Origin: Cohnella mopanensis
GTDB lineage: Bacteria; Bacillota; Bacilli; Paenibacillales; Paenibacillaceae
Assembly: GCF_022352055.1 (NCBI RefSeq)
Contig: NZ_JAKRWM010000001.1
Location: forward strand, 434,001-498,000
Length of the DNA stretch: 64,000 nucleotides
Reading direction: 5' to 3'
In this document: positions 1 to 8,114 of the stretch, one piece after another
How the letters are laid out: every line of letters starts with the position of its first letter
Numbering within the stretch: position 1 is the stretch's first letter
Notes under the pieces: generated by a model
Told to the model about the DNA's origin: nothing
Database searches by the model: none
The model's input: the letters and a program-made list of their open reading frames with translations, nothing else
Program-made: the position numbers and the translations under genes

Positions 1-320
1 AAGTAACGGTGCGCGTTGCTCTCGACAACGGAGAAGCCGTAGGTTTGCAAGCTTCTGACCATGTTTTTGCCGAGAAGGTGTTAGATCCAGGTAAACCGAA
101 GATAACAAAGGAGCAAGCGCAAAAAGGTTTGAATCCCGATTTCCGAGTAGAGGATTATTCCCTGTCCGTAATCGAGAATGAAATGCGCAAGTCGGTTCTC
201 TGCCATGAATTCGTCGGGAAAATCAATAACCACCGCTATCGGATATTCATGAACGCGGATACCGGGGAAGAGGAGAACATCGAGGAAATTCCGGATTCCG
301 CCAAAGCGATATACAGGTAA
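1..320 (+). CDS. ypeB: Germination protein YpeB, C-terminal end (5' truncated by window)
   Basis: The gene begins before the window; the open frame runs from base 3 (Val-Thr-Val-Arg-Val-Ala-Leu-Asp) to the TAA at 318-320. The visible ~105 residues look like the last PepSY-type repeat of YpeB: a VALDNGE strand, a helix with LNP, then YRIFMNADTGEEENIE. YpeB is the partner of the spore cortex-lytic enzyme SleB and is required for its assembly into the spore and for cortex hydrolysis during germination. In B. subtilis ypeB lies just upstream of ypfA, as here. The GTG at 9 is internal, not a start. Family assignment rests on a short fragment plus gene order. Confidence 0.82.
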   Translation, partial: VTVRVALDNGEAVGLQASDHVFAEKVLDPGKPKITKEQAQKGLNPDFRVEDYSLSVIENEMRKSVLCHEFVGKINNHRYRIFMNADTGEEENIEEIPDSAKAIYR

Positions 321-460
321 AAAGGGTTGTCCATACACCATCGTCCGAAAGTATCCCGGGCGATGGTTGTATGTCATTCCCCAAACTTATCCACGCGTGC
401 TATAATGAAGCGTAAGAGCGATCAGGATTTCCGATCATGCTTCATGTGGAGGGTTTACGA

Positions 461-1105
461 GTGCTTCCGAAAATTAATCAAACAATGTACATACAGACTG
501 AAACGGTACCAGAGCCTTTAACGCTGCGTTCGCGCGTAGCCGATCAAGACCATCAACAGATTTATATCGAAATCCCGCTCGACGAGAAAAGTCGGAAGTT
601 ATACCGTGCGCAAGAAGGCGAGAATCTTCATCTTTATTTCTTCACGGAAGACGGGGTGAAGCATTCTTTCTCTAGCGTCGTAACAGGGTTTCGCAAGGAT
701 TCTGTTCCTCTCGTCGCAATTCGCAAGCCGGAGTTGGAGGACATTTCCAAGGATCAACGCCGCAGCTATCTTAGGGTCGAGGCTAACTTAGAGTTAGCTG
801 TGAGAGTCGGGGATAAGATGAAGTTCGTAGCCATCACGGAAGATGTAGGCGGAGGCGGAGTTTCTTTCACCTGTGAACGAAATAAACCGATCGTGACGAA
901 TGTTGTTTTAACCTGTTGGCTATTATTGAATTATAAAGGCGGCACGGTTGCGCATGCAAAATTTGAAGGCGAAGTCGTCAGAGTGCTTCCCGTCGAACCT
1001 GACAAGCATTTGATTATGATGCGCTTTAAGGAAATCGGCGATTCTGATCAACAGAAAATCATTCGATATTGCTTTGAGCGCCAATTGGACAAGCGTAAGG
1101 ATTAA
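461..1105 (+). CDS. ypfA: PilZ-domain flagellar brake protein (YcgR/YpfA family)
   Basis: 214 residues from the GTG at 461, chosen because a TGGAGGG ribosome site lies about 8 nt upstream; an ATG at 437 in the same frame has no such site. The N-terminal ~90 residues fit a YcgR-type PilZN beta domain (TMYIQTE... and a VTGFRKDSVPLVAI strand). The C-terminal PilZ domain starts with the arginine motif RRSYLR (near residue 104) and has DVGGGGVSF in place of the usual D/N-x-S-x-x-G loop. These are the c-di-GMP contacts; the usual Ser is Gly here. The family slows flagellar rotation when c-di-GMP is high. It lies upstream of ypfB and cmk as in Bacillus. Confidence 0.88.
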   Translation: MLPKINQTMYIQTETVPEPLTLRSRVADQDHQQIYIEIPLDEKSRKLYRAQEGENLHLYFFTEDGVKHSFSSVVTGFRKDSVPLVAIRKPELEDISKDQRRSYLRVEANLELAVRVGDKMKFVAITEDVGGGGVSFTCERNKPIVTNVVLTCWLLLNYKGGTVAHAKFEGEVVRVLPVEPDKHLIMMRFKEIGDSDQQKIIRYCFERQLDKRKD

Positions 1106-1154
1106 TGCCGCGAGGCCCCTTGTCCAGGTCACATCTGGACATAGGAGGTCAAGC

Positions 1155-1358
1155 ATGGACGAAAAGTCTAAACAAAAGTACCAGTCTGATTTTGTCGCAT
1201 GGTCAAGTCGACTGGAACGGCTTATTTTACGAGGGATTATCGTGTTGGTCGTGTTGCTGAGTGTATCCCAGCTTATGCTCCAATTTCCGGCTGCTCGGCA
1301 CTGGCTGACGTCAACGGACGATTCGGAAGGCGTTCCGTTTCATTATCATGCACGCTAG
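1155..1358 (+). CDS. ypfB: Small single-pass membrane protein YpfB-like (DUF5359 type)
   Basis: 67 residues from ATG 1155 behind a strong AGGAGG site at 1143-1148. A charged N-terminus (MDEKSKQKYQSDF) precedes one hydrophobic segment at about residues 28-44 (GIIVLVVLLSVSQLML) and a polar tail ending FHYHAR. Position between the PilZ gene and cmk, size and topology match the B. subtilis ypfB product, whose function is unknown. It is probably cotranscribed with ypfA (49 nt gap). The upstream ATG at 1074 overlaps ypfA in another frame and is not the start. Confidence 0.72.
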   Translation: MDEKSKQKYQSDFVAWSSRLERLILRGIIVLVVLLSVSQLMLQFPAARHWLTSTDDSEGVPFHYHAR

Positions 1359-1489
1359 CTAAGAGGATGGCATTTTTGCATCCCTAAGTGCTGTGTGGTA
1401 TAATTTCCTCATTCCTTGCAGGCTTTGCCTGCCTTATTTTTTCTAATTGACATCAGGTTGTTGGCGTGTAGGAGGCTAGTCTTTTTCTC

Positions 1490-2194
1490 ATGAATGGATC
1501 TCAGTACACTCGGATTAATATTGCGATCGACGGGCCGGCGGGAGCGGGTAAAAGCACAGTTGCCCGACTCGTTGCAAGGGCTCTTCAATATGTTTATGTC
1601 GACACGGGTGCCATGTATAGAGCCGTTACGCTCAAAGCTCTTGAAGCTGGTATACCGACCGAGGACAATGAACTCGTAGGGCAATTGGTTAAACAATTGG
1701 ATATCGTGCTGTTGCCAGGTGAGGCTGCTCAACTCGTTCTAGTGAACGGAGTAGATGTAACCTCAGAATTAAGGTCATTAGAGATCAACCGTAACGTTTC
1801 TTATATCGCTCGTCTAGAAAGCGTCCGCACACGGATGGCAGAACTTCAGCGCCGAATGGCCAAAGAGAAAGGCGTCGTGATGGATGGCCGAGATATCGGA
1901 ACCCACGTATTGCCGGATGCCGAATTGAAAATTTTCTTGACGGCAACGCCTAGAGAGAGAGCCAGTCGGCGGTTTCTAGAGTTAGGTCCTGATGCTGGCA
2001 TCACGTTAGAGCAACTGGAGATCGAAATCAGTCAGCGTGATCGACTGGATCAGGAACGGGAAATCGCGCCTCTCCTTCAAGCTTCCGATGCCCGCCTAGT
2101 GGATTCTACGGGGCGGACAGTGGACGAAGTAGCGGAAGAAATCGTACAATGGGGACTTGCCGCGACAAGAACCATTTTGGCGGAGGAGAAGTAG
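1490..2194 (+). CDS. cmk: Cytidylate kinase
   Basis: 234 residues, normal length. Phosphorylates CMP and dCMP with ATP in pyrimidine nucleotide salvage and supply. A P-loop near the N-terminus (DGPAGAGKST) is followed by the substrate-lid motif DTGAMYRAVT, the conserved VVMDGRDIGTHVLPDA and the R-x-x-R-x-x-E region with RDRLDQ. The ribosome site GGAGG at 1471-1475 is 14 nt from ATG 1490, a rather long spacing, but no better start is in frame. plsC follows after 3 nt, so the two are cotranscribed. Confidence 0.97.
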   Translation: MNGSQYTRINIAIDGPAGAGKSTVARLVARALQYVYVDTGAMYRAVTLKALEAGIPTEDNELVGQLVKQLDIVLLPGEAAQLVLVNGVDVTSELRSLEINRNVSYIARLESVRTRMAELQRRMAKEKGVVMDGRDIGTHVLPDAELKIFLTATPRERASRRFLELGPDAGITLEQLEIEISQRDRLDQEREIAPLLQASDARLVDSTGRTVDEVAEEIVQWGLAATRTILAEEK

Positions 2195-2197
2195 ATT

Positions 2198-2785
2198 ATG
2201 TTATACCGTTTCTGTAGAGCGATTCTCCGTCTTATCTTTATGTTTCTTTATCGGCTGGAAGCCAGAGGTGTCTCTAACATTCCTCTTGAAGGCCCTGTTA
2301 TCTTATGCAGCAATCATAAAAGTTTACAAGATCCCATTACTTTAGGGGTATGGGTGCCCCGCAAAGTTCATTATATGGCTAAAGAAGAACTGTTCCGCAT
2401 TCCTCTCTTCGGATCTTTGATCAAAGCCGTCGGCGCGTTTCCAGTCAAACGCGGAGGCGTGAGCAAAGAGGCGATCCGAACGGCGATAACGCTGTTGCAG
2501 GGCGGTAACGTAATGGGGATTTTCCCGGAAGGTACTCGCAACGAATCGGTAGGCATGGGCAAACGGGGCGCGGTTACGATGGCGATTCGTTCTAAAGCCA
2601 TTGTCGTGCCGGTTGCATTAGTCGGCCAGTACCGACCATTCCGTAAGATGATAGCGGTATACGGCGCACCCATCGATATGGCGCCATATGCGGAGCAAGG
2701 AACTACGGAAAGTATGGAACAAGCGACTGAACTGATCATGTCGCGAATCCGAGAAATGATGAAAACCAGTCAACCTGCTGCTTAA
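2198..2785 (+). CDS. plsC: 1-acyl-sn-glycerol-3-phosphate acyltransferase
   Basis: 195 residues. Transfers the second acyl chain onto lysophosphatidic acid to make phosphatidic acid at the inner face of the membrane. An N-terminal hydrophobic helix (about residues 8-18) precedes the catalytic HxxxxD motif, seen as NHKSLQDP; FPVKRG and the FPEGTRN substrate-binding motif follow. It is placed between cmk and rpsA, so lipid and translation functions share this operon. plsY, which makes its substrate, is 5 kb downstream. Confidence 0.95.
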   Translation: MLYRFCRAILRLIFMFLYRLEARGVSNIPLEGPVILCSNHKSLQDPITLGVWVPRKVHYMAKEELFRIPLFGSLIKAVGAFPVKRGGVSKEAIRTAITLLQGGNVMGIFPEGTRNESVGMGKRGAVTMAIRSKAIVVPVALVGQYRPFRKMIAVYGAPIDMAPYAEQGTTESMEQATELIMSRIREMMKTSQPAA

Positions 2786-2919
2786 AGGATGCATGTTTCT
2801 GACGACATTCTTTCATACTAGAGGTATAATTTGGTACTCATGATTGGGATTAGCAAGATTTAAGCACCGCTAGAAGCGGGTTTAAATAAAGTTGGGGTAG
2901 AACTGAGGAGGTAATTTTC

Positions 2920-4143
2920 ATGTCTGAAGAAATCAACGTCCAGGAAACGGCAGCCGCAGAATCGGTTAGCCAAGATGCACTGGAAAATCTCGTAACCTTG
3001 AAGAAAGGGGACACCGTGAAAGGTACGGTAGTCAAAATCGAGGATAACCAAGCGTATGTCAGCCTTGGATATAAATACGACGGTGTCATCCCGCTACGCG
3101 AGCTTTCTTCCGTTAACTTGGAGAACGCTGCTGCAGCTGTGCAAATCGGCCAAGAAGTCGAAGCGAAAATCGTTAGCATCAACGATGCTAAAGAATCGCT
3201 CGTCCTCTCCAAACGCCAGATCGACAGCCCGCGCGCTTGGGATGAACTGCAAGCAAAATTCGAAAGCGGCGAAGCGTTCGAAGTGGCCATCACTGACGTC
3301 GTTAAAGGCGGTCTAGTGGCGGATGTTGGCGTTCGCGGATTTATTCCGGCTTCTATGGTTGAGCGTCATTTCGTCGAGGACTTCAGCTCGTACAAAGGCC
3401 GTACGTTAAAAGTAAAAGTGAAAGAAATCGACCGTGAGAACAACAAGGTCATTCTTTCCGCTAAAGACGTGCTGGATGCGGAATACGAAGCTCAGAAGCA
3501 ACAAATCATGAGCTCCTTGCAAGTAGGTCAAGTGCTTGAAGGCAAAATCCAAAGATTGACGCCATTCGGCGCATTCGTAGATATCGGCGGCATCGACGGT
3601 CTCGTTCATGTTTCCGAGATGGCTTGGCAACACGTTGCCCATCCTGGTGATGTCGTGTCCGAAGGCCAAAGCGTTAACGTGAAGGTTCTGAAAGTCGATC
3701 CTTCCCTTGGCAAAATCTCCCTCAGCATCAAAGCGGCTCAACCAGGTCCTTGGGACTCGGCAAACGGACAATTCAACGTCGGCGATATCGTTACCGGCGT
3801 CGTGAAACGTCTTGTCGCTTTCGGAGCATTCGTTGAAATCGCTCCTGGCGTAGAAGGTCTCGTTCACATTTCGCAAATCGCGCATCGTCATGTTGCGACG
3901 CCTTTCGAAGTGTTGAAAGAAGGCCAAGAAGTTCAAGCTAAAGTTCTTGACTTCAACCCGGCAGAGAAACGCATCTCCCTTTCCATTAAAGAAACGGAAG
4001 AAGCGCCTGCCCGCCCAGAACGCGAGCAACGCGAACCGCGTGCGCCTCGTGCTCCAAGAGAAGAAACGAATCTGCCTCCGGTAGAGAACATGAGCTTCAA
4101 CCTTGGTGAAAGATTCGGCGATAAGCTGAGCAAATTCAAGTAA
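2920..4143 (+). CDS. rpsA: S1-domain RNA-binding protein (30S ribosomal protein S1 homolog, YpfD-like)
   Basis: 407 residues with four tandem S1/OB-fold domains at roughly residues 22-95, 110-180, 198-268 and 284-354; each carries the G-x-V...G-A-F-V/A-D-V/I-G pattern (for example LTPFGAFVDIGGIDGLVHVSE). A low-complexity tail rich in Pro, Arg and Glu lies at about 365-385. This is the short Gram-positive form rather than the six-domain E. coli S1. It binds RNA and may assist translation; essentiality is doubtful in Bacillus relatives. ATG 2920 has an AGGAGG site at 2907-2912. An intrinsic terminator follows directly. Confidence 0.93.
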   Translation: MSEEINVQETAAAESVSQDALENLVTLKKGDTVKGTVVKIEDNQAYVSLGYKYDGVIPLRELSSVNLENAAAAVQIGQEVEAKIVSINDAKESLVLSKRQIDSPRAWDELQAKFESGEAFEVAITDVVKGGLVADVGVRGFIPASMVERHFVEDFSSYKGRTLKVKVKEIDRENNKVILSAKDVLDAEYEAQKQQIMSSLQVGQVLEGKIQRLTPFGAFVDIGGIDGLVHVSEMAWQHVAHPGDVVSEGQSVNVKVLKVDPSLGKISLSIKAAQPGPWDSANGQFNVGDIVTGVVKRLVAFGAFVEIAPGVEGLVHISQIAHRHVATPFEVLKEGQEVQAKVLDFNPAEKRISLSIKETEEAPARPEREQREPRAPRAPREETNLPPVENMSFNLGERFGDKLSKFK

Positions 4144-4156
4144 ACAAACTTGGAAG

Positions 4157-4182
4157 AACCCGCCCTTGTGGCGGGTTTTTTT
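4157..4182 (+). terminator. Intrinsic terminator after rpsA
   Basis: Perfect 8-bp stem AACCCGCC / GGCGGGTT (4157-4164 with 4170-4177), loop CTTGT, then a run of T. It closes the ypfA-cmk-plsC-rpsA transcription unit. Confidence 0.93.
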
Positions 4183-4319
4183 GCGTTTAGTTCACCCCGG
4201 ACGCTGTAAGCCTACCAGTAATAGTCGATCATAAGCCGTACCGTTCGGGGAATTTGAACCTAATGGCGCGGCTTATTCTGTCGCCGACAGGCGCATACTA
4301 ATCTTAGGGAGGTGAGCCA

Positions 4320-4949
4320 ATGCCGGCTGCAATTGGCGCTGTGTTCCTGTGGCTAATGACGACAATATTATGGTGGAGCGGGTGGAGAGAGGAAACGACG
4401 GAGAACATCCCGCATTGGGCTGTTGGGGCGTTCCTGGCCGTATGGCCTTTTGCTTGGTTGGCTAACATTGGGTTTACTCCTCAAATCACGATAAACGGTG
4501 CCTGGATATGGACATTTCTGGCAGGATTATTATTGGCATGGCGCATGCGGCCTTCAAGAAGATGGACGGTCATCTCGGCGGGCTTCTTGGTGGGCTCTAT
4601 TTACGTGGTCATAAGCCGGCTGGCTCATACCCCATCTGGGATGTTGTCTTATCTCGATCCTTGGGGCGCGGCGATCGTTATTGGCATGTTATCAGCAGTA
4701 ATCGTTCGTAATGTTTCAGAGCAGGTGCTAGCTATCTCTACGGGTCTGGTGTTAAGTATGGGAATTTACGCTTATCTCCAGATGACCTCTGGCTCATTAC
4801 TCGAGATGAAGGCTACGCAGTGGATCGAAAGCTGGTGGATCGCGGTACTGTGCTCGAGGTTATGGACATTAGCCGCGCGATCGGCGGTGAACCTTAGAAG
4901 AAAATGGAATTTCAAAATGGGTCAGAAAAGGGGGGGAGAACGTTGGTGA
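4320..4949 (+). CDS. yphA: YphA family polytopic membrane protein
   Basis: 209 residues, mostly hydrophobic, with about six or seven predicted membrane spans (for example near residues 5-20, 31-48, 60-73, 83-99, 113-128, 135-152). Only the C-terminal ~30 residues are basic and soluble (NLRRKWNFKMGQKRGGERW). Position between rpsA and the YIEGIA/der genes matches B. subtilis yphA; no enzyme motif is visible and the function is unknown. A GGGAGGTGAG site at about 4308-4317 supports ATG 4320. The last codons overlap the next gene by a GTGA junction, so the two are translationally coupled. Confidence 0.72.
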   Translation: MPAAIGAVFLWLMTTILWWSGWREETTENIPHWAVGAFLAVWPFAWLANIGFTPQITINGAWIWTFLAGLLLAWRMRPSRRWTVISAGFLVGSIYVVISRLAHTPSGMLSYLDPWGAAIVIGMLSAVIVRNVSEQVLAISTGLVLSMGIYAYLQMTSGSLLEMKATQWIESWWIAVLCSRLWTLAARSAVNLRRKWNFKMGQKRGGERW

Positions 4950-5869
4950 TTCTCGATTGGTTTCATGCCCATAAAGACATTACATGCGTCATCATAGGAT
5001 CGGCGTTCGGGATGGCGGCAAGAATATTCATGCTTCGCAGCGATTATAGGCAATATCCGGCTTATCCTCATGGCAAGATCATCCATCTTGCGTTAGGTCT
5101 AATCGCTGGCGCCTTGGGATCAGTCGCCGTTCCAGCCTTATATAACAAAGACTATACGGCAATTACTTTTCTATCGCTCGCTGCCCAGCAATTTCGCGAA
5201 GTTCGAAATATGGAGCGGAACACGTTAACCGCGATCGATCATCTTGAACTCGTCCCTAGGGGAGCCGCTTATATAGAGGGAATTGCCGTCGTATTCGAGG
5301 GGAGAAACTATTTGGCTATTATTACTGCCTTCCTGTCAAGCCTTTTCGCGATGTGGATCGGATGGTGGGGAGGATTGATTGCCGGAGTGTTCGCTTTAAT
5401 ACTTGCCCATTATTTTATGAAAGGGAAGAAGATCACGCATATTGCCGACATAGAGATGGTTCCGATAAAATTGGACGGCCCGGATCTTTATGTTGGCGAC
5501 ATCTACATGATGAACGTGGGTTTGGACGAGAACAGGGATGTGATCAAAGAACAAGGGATTGGGTTTATATTGACGCCCAAGAGTGACGATGCCAAAGTCA
5601 CGATCGCTAATCTCGGTCAGCGGCAAGCTATTCTTCATGATGTTTCCACCAGGCTGGGCGTATACCGCGACGATGGCGATCCGGCATTGTTGCCAATAGG
5701 AAAGTTGGGTTTGCGGACTGGAAAACTGGGTCTGCTTGTTCTCCCGCGAGAGAAGGATATTGATAAAGCTTACCAATCGGTATGTAACGTGCCGCTTCTA
5801 GAGGCAGCTGTTCGAACGCCGACGAAAGCGAATCGCAAAAGTACGGAAGGGGCGAAGCAAAGTGGCTAG
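4946..5869 (+). CDS. YIEGIA family membrane protein
   Basis: 307 residues from GTG 4946, which forms a GTGA overlap with the yphA stop and has a G-rich site just upstream; an in-frame ATG at 4904 lies inside yphA and lacks a site. The family-naming motif is present as PRGAAYIEGIAVVFEGRNY. The N-terminal half has about four membrane segments (near residues 11-28, 44-63, 122-137, 140-156). The C-terminal ~150 residues are soluble and include a GIGFILTPKSDDAKVTIAN stretch. I recall the family as conserved in endospore formers and paired with a small capping subunit, here encoded next. Biochemical function is unknown to me. Confidence 0.8.
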   Translation: MILDWFHAHKDITCVIIGSAFGMAARIFMLRSDYRQYPAYPHGKIIHLALGLIAGALGSVAVPALYNKDYTAITFLSLAAQQFREVRNMERNTLTAIDHLELVPRGAAYIEGIAVVFEGRNYLAIITAFLSSLFAMWIGWWGGLIAGVFALILAHYFMKGKKITHIADIEMVPIKLDGPDLYVGDIYMMNVGLDENRDVIKEQGIGFILTPKSDDAKVTIANLGQRQAILHDVSTRLGVYRDDGDPALLPIGKLGLRTGKLGLLVLPREKDIDKAYQSVCNVPLLEAAVRTPTKANRKSTEGAKQSG

Positions 5870-6041
5870 AATCGTAGGAATCGTCACGACCGACCATGGT
5901 AACGTAGGCGGCGGCTCGCCCATTTTTTACGCGTCTAGTCGGGAACAGCTGCAGAGATTGGCCCATCTGCTGGAGAAAATTTTGGATTCCGCCGCGCATG
6001 AGATGAACGAGGATTTATTCATTATCGTCGATAGGCATTAA
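5862..6041 (+). CDS. Small protein, capping complex subunit for YIEGIA
   Basis: 59 residues from GTG 5862 with a GGAAGGGG site at 5845-5852; it overlaps the YIEGIA stop by 8 nt, which implies translational coupling. Sequence features: VARIVGIVTT, a glycine-rich GNVGGGSPIFYA turn, an amphipathic helix (REQLQRLAHLLEKIL) and a closing strand EDLFIIVDRH. Size and placement directly after YIEGIA match the small partner named in protein family collections. No membrane segment, so probably cytosolic and bound to the soluble part of YIEGIA (inference). Confidence 0.75.
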   Translation: MARIVGIVTTDHGNVGGGSPIFYASSREQLQRLAHLLEKILDSAAHEMNEDLFIIVDRH

Positions 6042-6162
6042 ACGGTTTGGCAATAATCGTTAGCCAAGCCGCGCAAATTTTGATATGATGAAAGTTGTGA
6101 GTGTTTTGACGAGCCCATCCTTGTGGGGGCAAAGCTGTTTGAAATGTTGAGGAGTGGGATAT

Positions 6163-7485
6163 ATGGCACGACCTATAATTGCCATCGTTGGAAGACCCAA
6201 TGTGGGTAAATCCACGATTTTTAACCGGATCATCGGCGACAGGCTCGCGATTGTCGAAGACAAGCCGGGCGTTACTCGCGATCGGATTTATGGTACCGGT
6301 GAATGGAACGGAATTTCTTTTAGCGTAATCGATACAGGCGGCATCGAGATCGACGGGGAAGATAGCTTACTCCGTTCGGTTCGAACGCAAGCGGAACTTG
6401 CGATTGAAGAAGCCGATGTCATTATATTCATGGTGGACGCCAAGGCAGGTGTCACGAATGCGGACGAAGAAGTGGCGCAAATGTTATTCCGCTCTCAGAA
6501 GCCTATCGTGCTTGGGGTAAACAAGGTGGATAATTTGCAGCGCATGGACGATATTTACGAGTTTTACTCGCTCGGGTTCGGCGATCCCGTGCCTATGTCC
6601 GGTTCGCACGGAATGGGTATCGGAGATTTGCTTGACGCGGCAGTAAACAAGCTACCCGTTAAAGAAGACCAAGAGTACAATGACGACGTCATCAAAGTCG
6701 CTTTAATCGGGCGTCCTAACGTGGGCAAATCGTCGCTCGTGAACGCTATTCTTGGCGAAGAGCGCGTTATCGTAAGCAATATTGCCGGTACGACTCGCGA
6801 CGCGATCGATACGCCTTTCGAGAAGGACGGTCAAAAGTATGTCTTAATCGATACTGCGGGTATGCGCAAAAGAGGCAAAGTATACGAAACAACGGAAAAA
6901 TACAGCGTCATGAGAGCGATGCAAGCGATTGAGCGGGCAGACGTCGTACTCGTCGTGATTAACGGCGAAGAAGGAATTATCGACCAGGACAAACATATCG
7001 CCGGTTATGCCCATGAGAACGGGAAAGCCGCGATCTTCGTCGTCAATAAATGGGATGTCGTCGAGAAAAATGATAAGACGATGCAGCATTTTACGAATAC
7101 GATTCGCGATCATTTCCTGTTCATGACCTACGCGCCGGTCGTATTCTTGTCGGCTTTGACGAAACATCGTCTAACGAAGCTGTTCCCGGTCGTTAACCAT
7201 GTCGCGGAGCAGCATGCACTGAGAATTCCGACCAATGTCCTTAACGACATTATTTCGGATGCGGTAGCGATTAATCCTCCGCCGACGGACAAAGGGCGCA
7301 GACTGCGAATCAATTACGTGACGCAAGTTGCGGTTAAGCCGCCAACGTTGCTTATTTTCGTGAACGACCCCGAATTGATGCATTTTTCTTACGAGCGTTA
7401 TTTGGAGAACAAAATACGCGCGGCTTTCGCATTCGAAGGAACTCCGCTTAGATTGTTCACCCGTAAGAAAGCGGATCAAGAATAG
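6163..7485 (+). CDS. der: Ribosome biogenesis GTPase Der (EngA)
   Basis: 440 residues with the tandem GTPase arrangement found only in Der. G-domain 1 has [13 protein letters not shown] and NKVD; G-domain 2 has [18 protein letters not shown] and NKWD. A C-terminal KH-like domain (about residues 350-440) ends with the usual basic tail. It acts in 50S subunit assembly. ATG 6163 is chosen over GTG 6154 because the GAGGAGTGG site at 6149-6156 would overlap the earlier start. plsY follows after 11 nt, so der, plsY and gpsA form an operon. Confidence 0.98.
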   Translation: MARPIIAIVGRPNVGKSTIFNRIIGDRLAIVEDKPGVTRDRIYGTGEWNGISFSVIDTGGIEIDGEDSLLRSVRTQAELAIEEADVIIFMVDAKAGVTNADEEVAQMLFRSQKPIVLGVNKVDNLQRMDDIYEFYSLGFGDPVPMSGSHGMGIGDLLDAAVNKLPVKEDQEYNDDVIKVALIGRPNVGKSSLVNAILGEERVIVSNIAGTTRDAIDTPFEKDGQKYVLIDTAGMRKRGKVYETTEKYSVMRAMQAIERADVVLVVINGEEGIIDQDKHIAGYAHENGKAAIFVVNKWDVVEKNDKTMQHFTNTIRDHFLFMTYAPVVFLSALTKHRLTKLFPVVNHVAEQHALRIPTNVLNDIISDAVAINPPPTDKGRRLRINYVTQVAVKPPTLLIFVNDPELMHFSYERYLENKIRAAFAFEGTPLRLFTRKKADQE

Positions 7486-7496
7486 GGGGAGCCGGA

Positions 7497-8114
7497 GTGT
7501 TGAATTCGATCATCGCGATTGTCATAAGCTATTTGTTAGGTTCGATTTCCTTCAGCATTTTATTTGCGCGTTGGCTTCGTAAAATTGATATTCGGGATCA
7601 TGGGAGCGGAAATGCAGGAGCAACGAATACGCTTCGGGTGCTTGGCAAAGGTCCGGCGATTGCGGTTTTCTTACTCGATATAGCTAAGGGATCCGCAGCC
7701 GTATTAATTGGCCTATGGATCGGGCAGAACAACGACTGGGTACCGGTTATTTGTGGGCTTGCGGTTATCGGGGGCCATAACTGGCCGATCTACTTCCGCT
7801 TCAAAGGCGGTAAAGGAATCGCATCGACGGTTGGGGCTTTGATCGTATGGGCTTTCTTGCCGACGCTAATCGCGGGAATCCTGGCTATTCTTATTATCGT
7901 CATTACGCGATACGTATCTCTCGGCTCTATGATCTTCGCCGTGTGCCTCCCGATCTTGTTCTACTTTTTCGATCTGGAAGCGCCGTACATTTGGGGAGCC
8001 TTGGTCGTAGCAGTATTAGCGGTCGTGCGTCATCGCAAAAATATCGTGAAGCTGATGAACGGTACGGAGAATAAGCTCGGTAGCGGTAAGAAGGGTGAAC
8101 CACATGGAGTATAA
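7497..8114 (+). CDS. plsY: Acyl-phosphate:glycerol-3-phosphate acyltransferase PlsY
   Basis: 205 residues, polytopic. Transfers the acyl group from acyl-phosphate to the sn-1 position of glycerol-3-phosphate, the first membrane step of phospholipid synthesis. Typical family motifs are visible: LGSISFSILFARW near the start, the GSGNAGATNTLRVLGK loop, and NWPIYFRFKGGKGIAST. Start is GTG 7497 (or the adjacent TTG 7500) behind GGGGGAG. The gene overlaps gpsA by 11 nt, so the enzymes that make and use glycerol-3-phosphate are coupled. Confidence 0.96.
   Translation: MLNSIIAIVISYLLGSISFSILFARWLRKIDIRDHGSGNAGATNTLRVLGKGPAIAVFLLDIAKGSAAVLIGLWIGQNNDWVPVICGLAVIGGHNWPIYFRFKGGKGIASTVGALIVWAFLPTLIAGILAILIIVITRYVSLGSMIFAVCLPILFYFFDLEAPYIWGALVVAVLAVVRHRKNIVKLMNGTENKLGSGKKGEPHGV

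Noticed and set aside
338..370. Terminator after ypeB
   Set aside because: ACCATCG and CGATGGT form a short inverted repeat around a 17-nt loop, but no T-run follows, so it is not a convincing terminator.
3406..4029. 207-codon - strand frame inside rpsA
   Set aside because: Antisense shadow of the repeated S1 domains; no ribosome site or family similarity.
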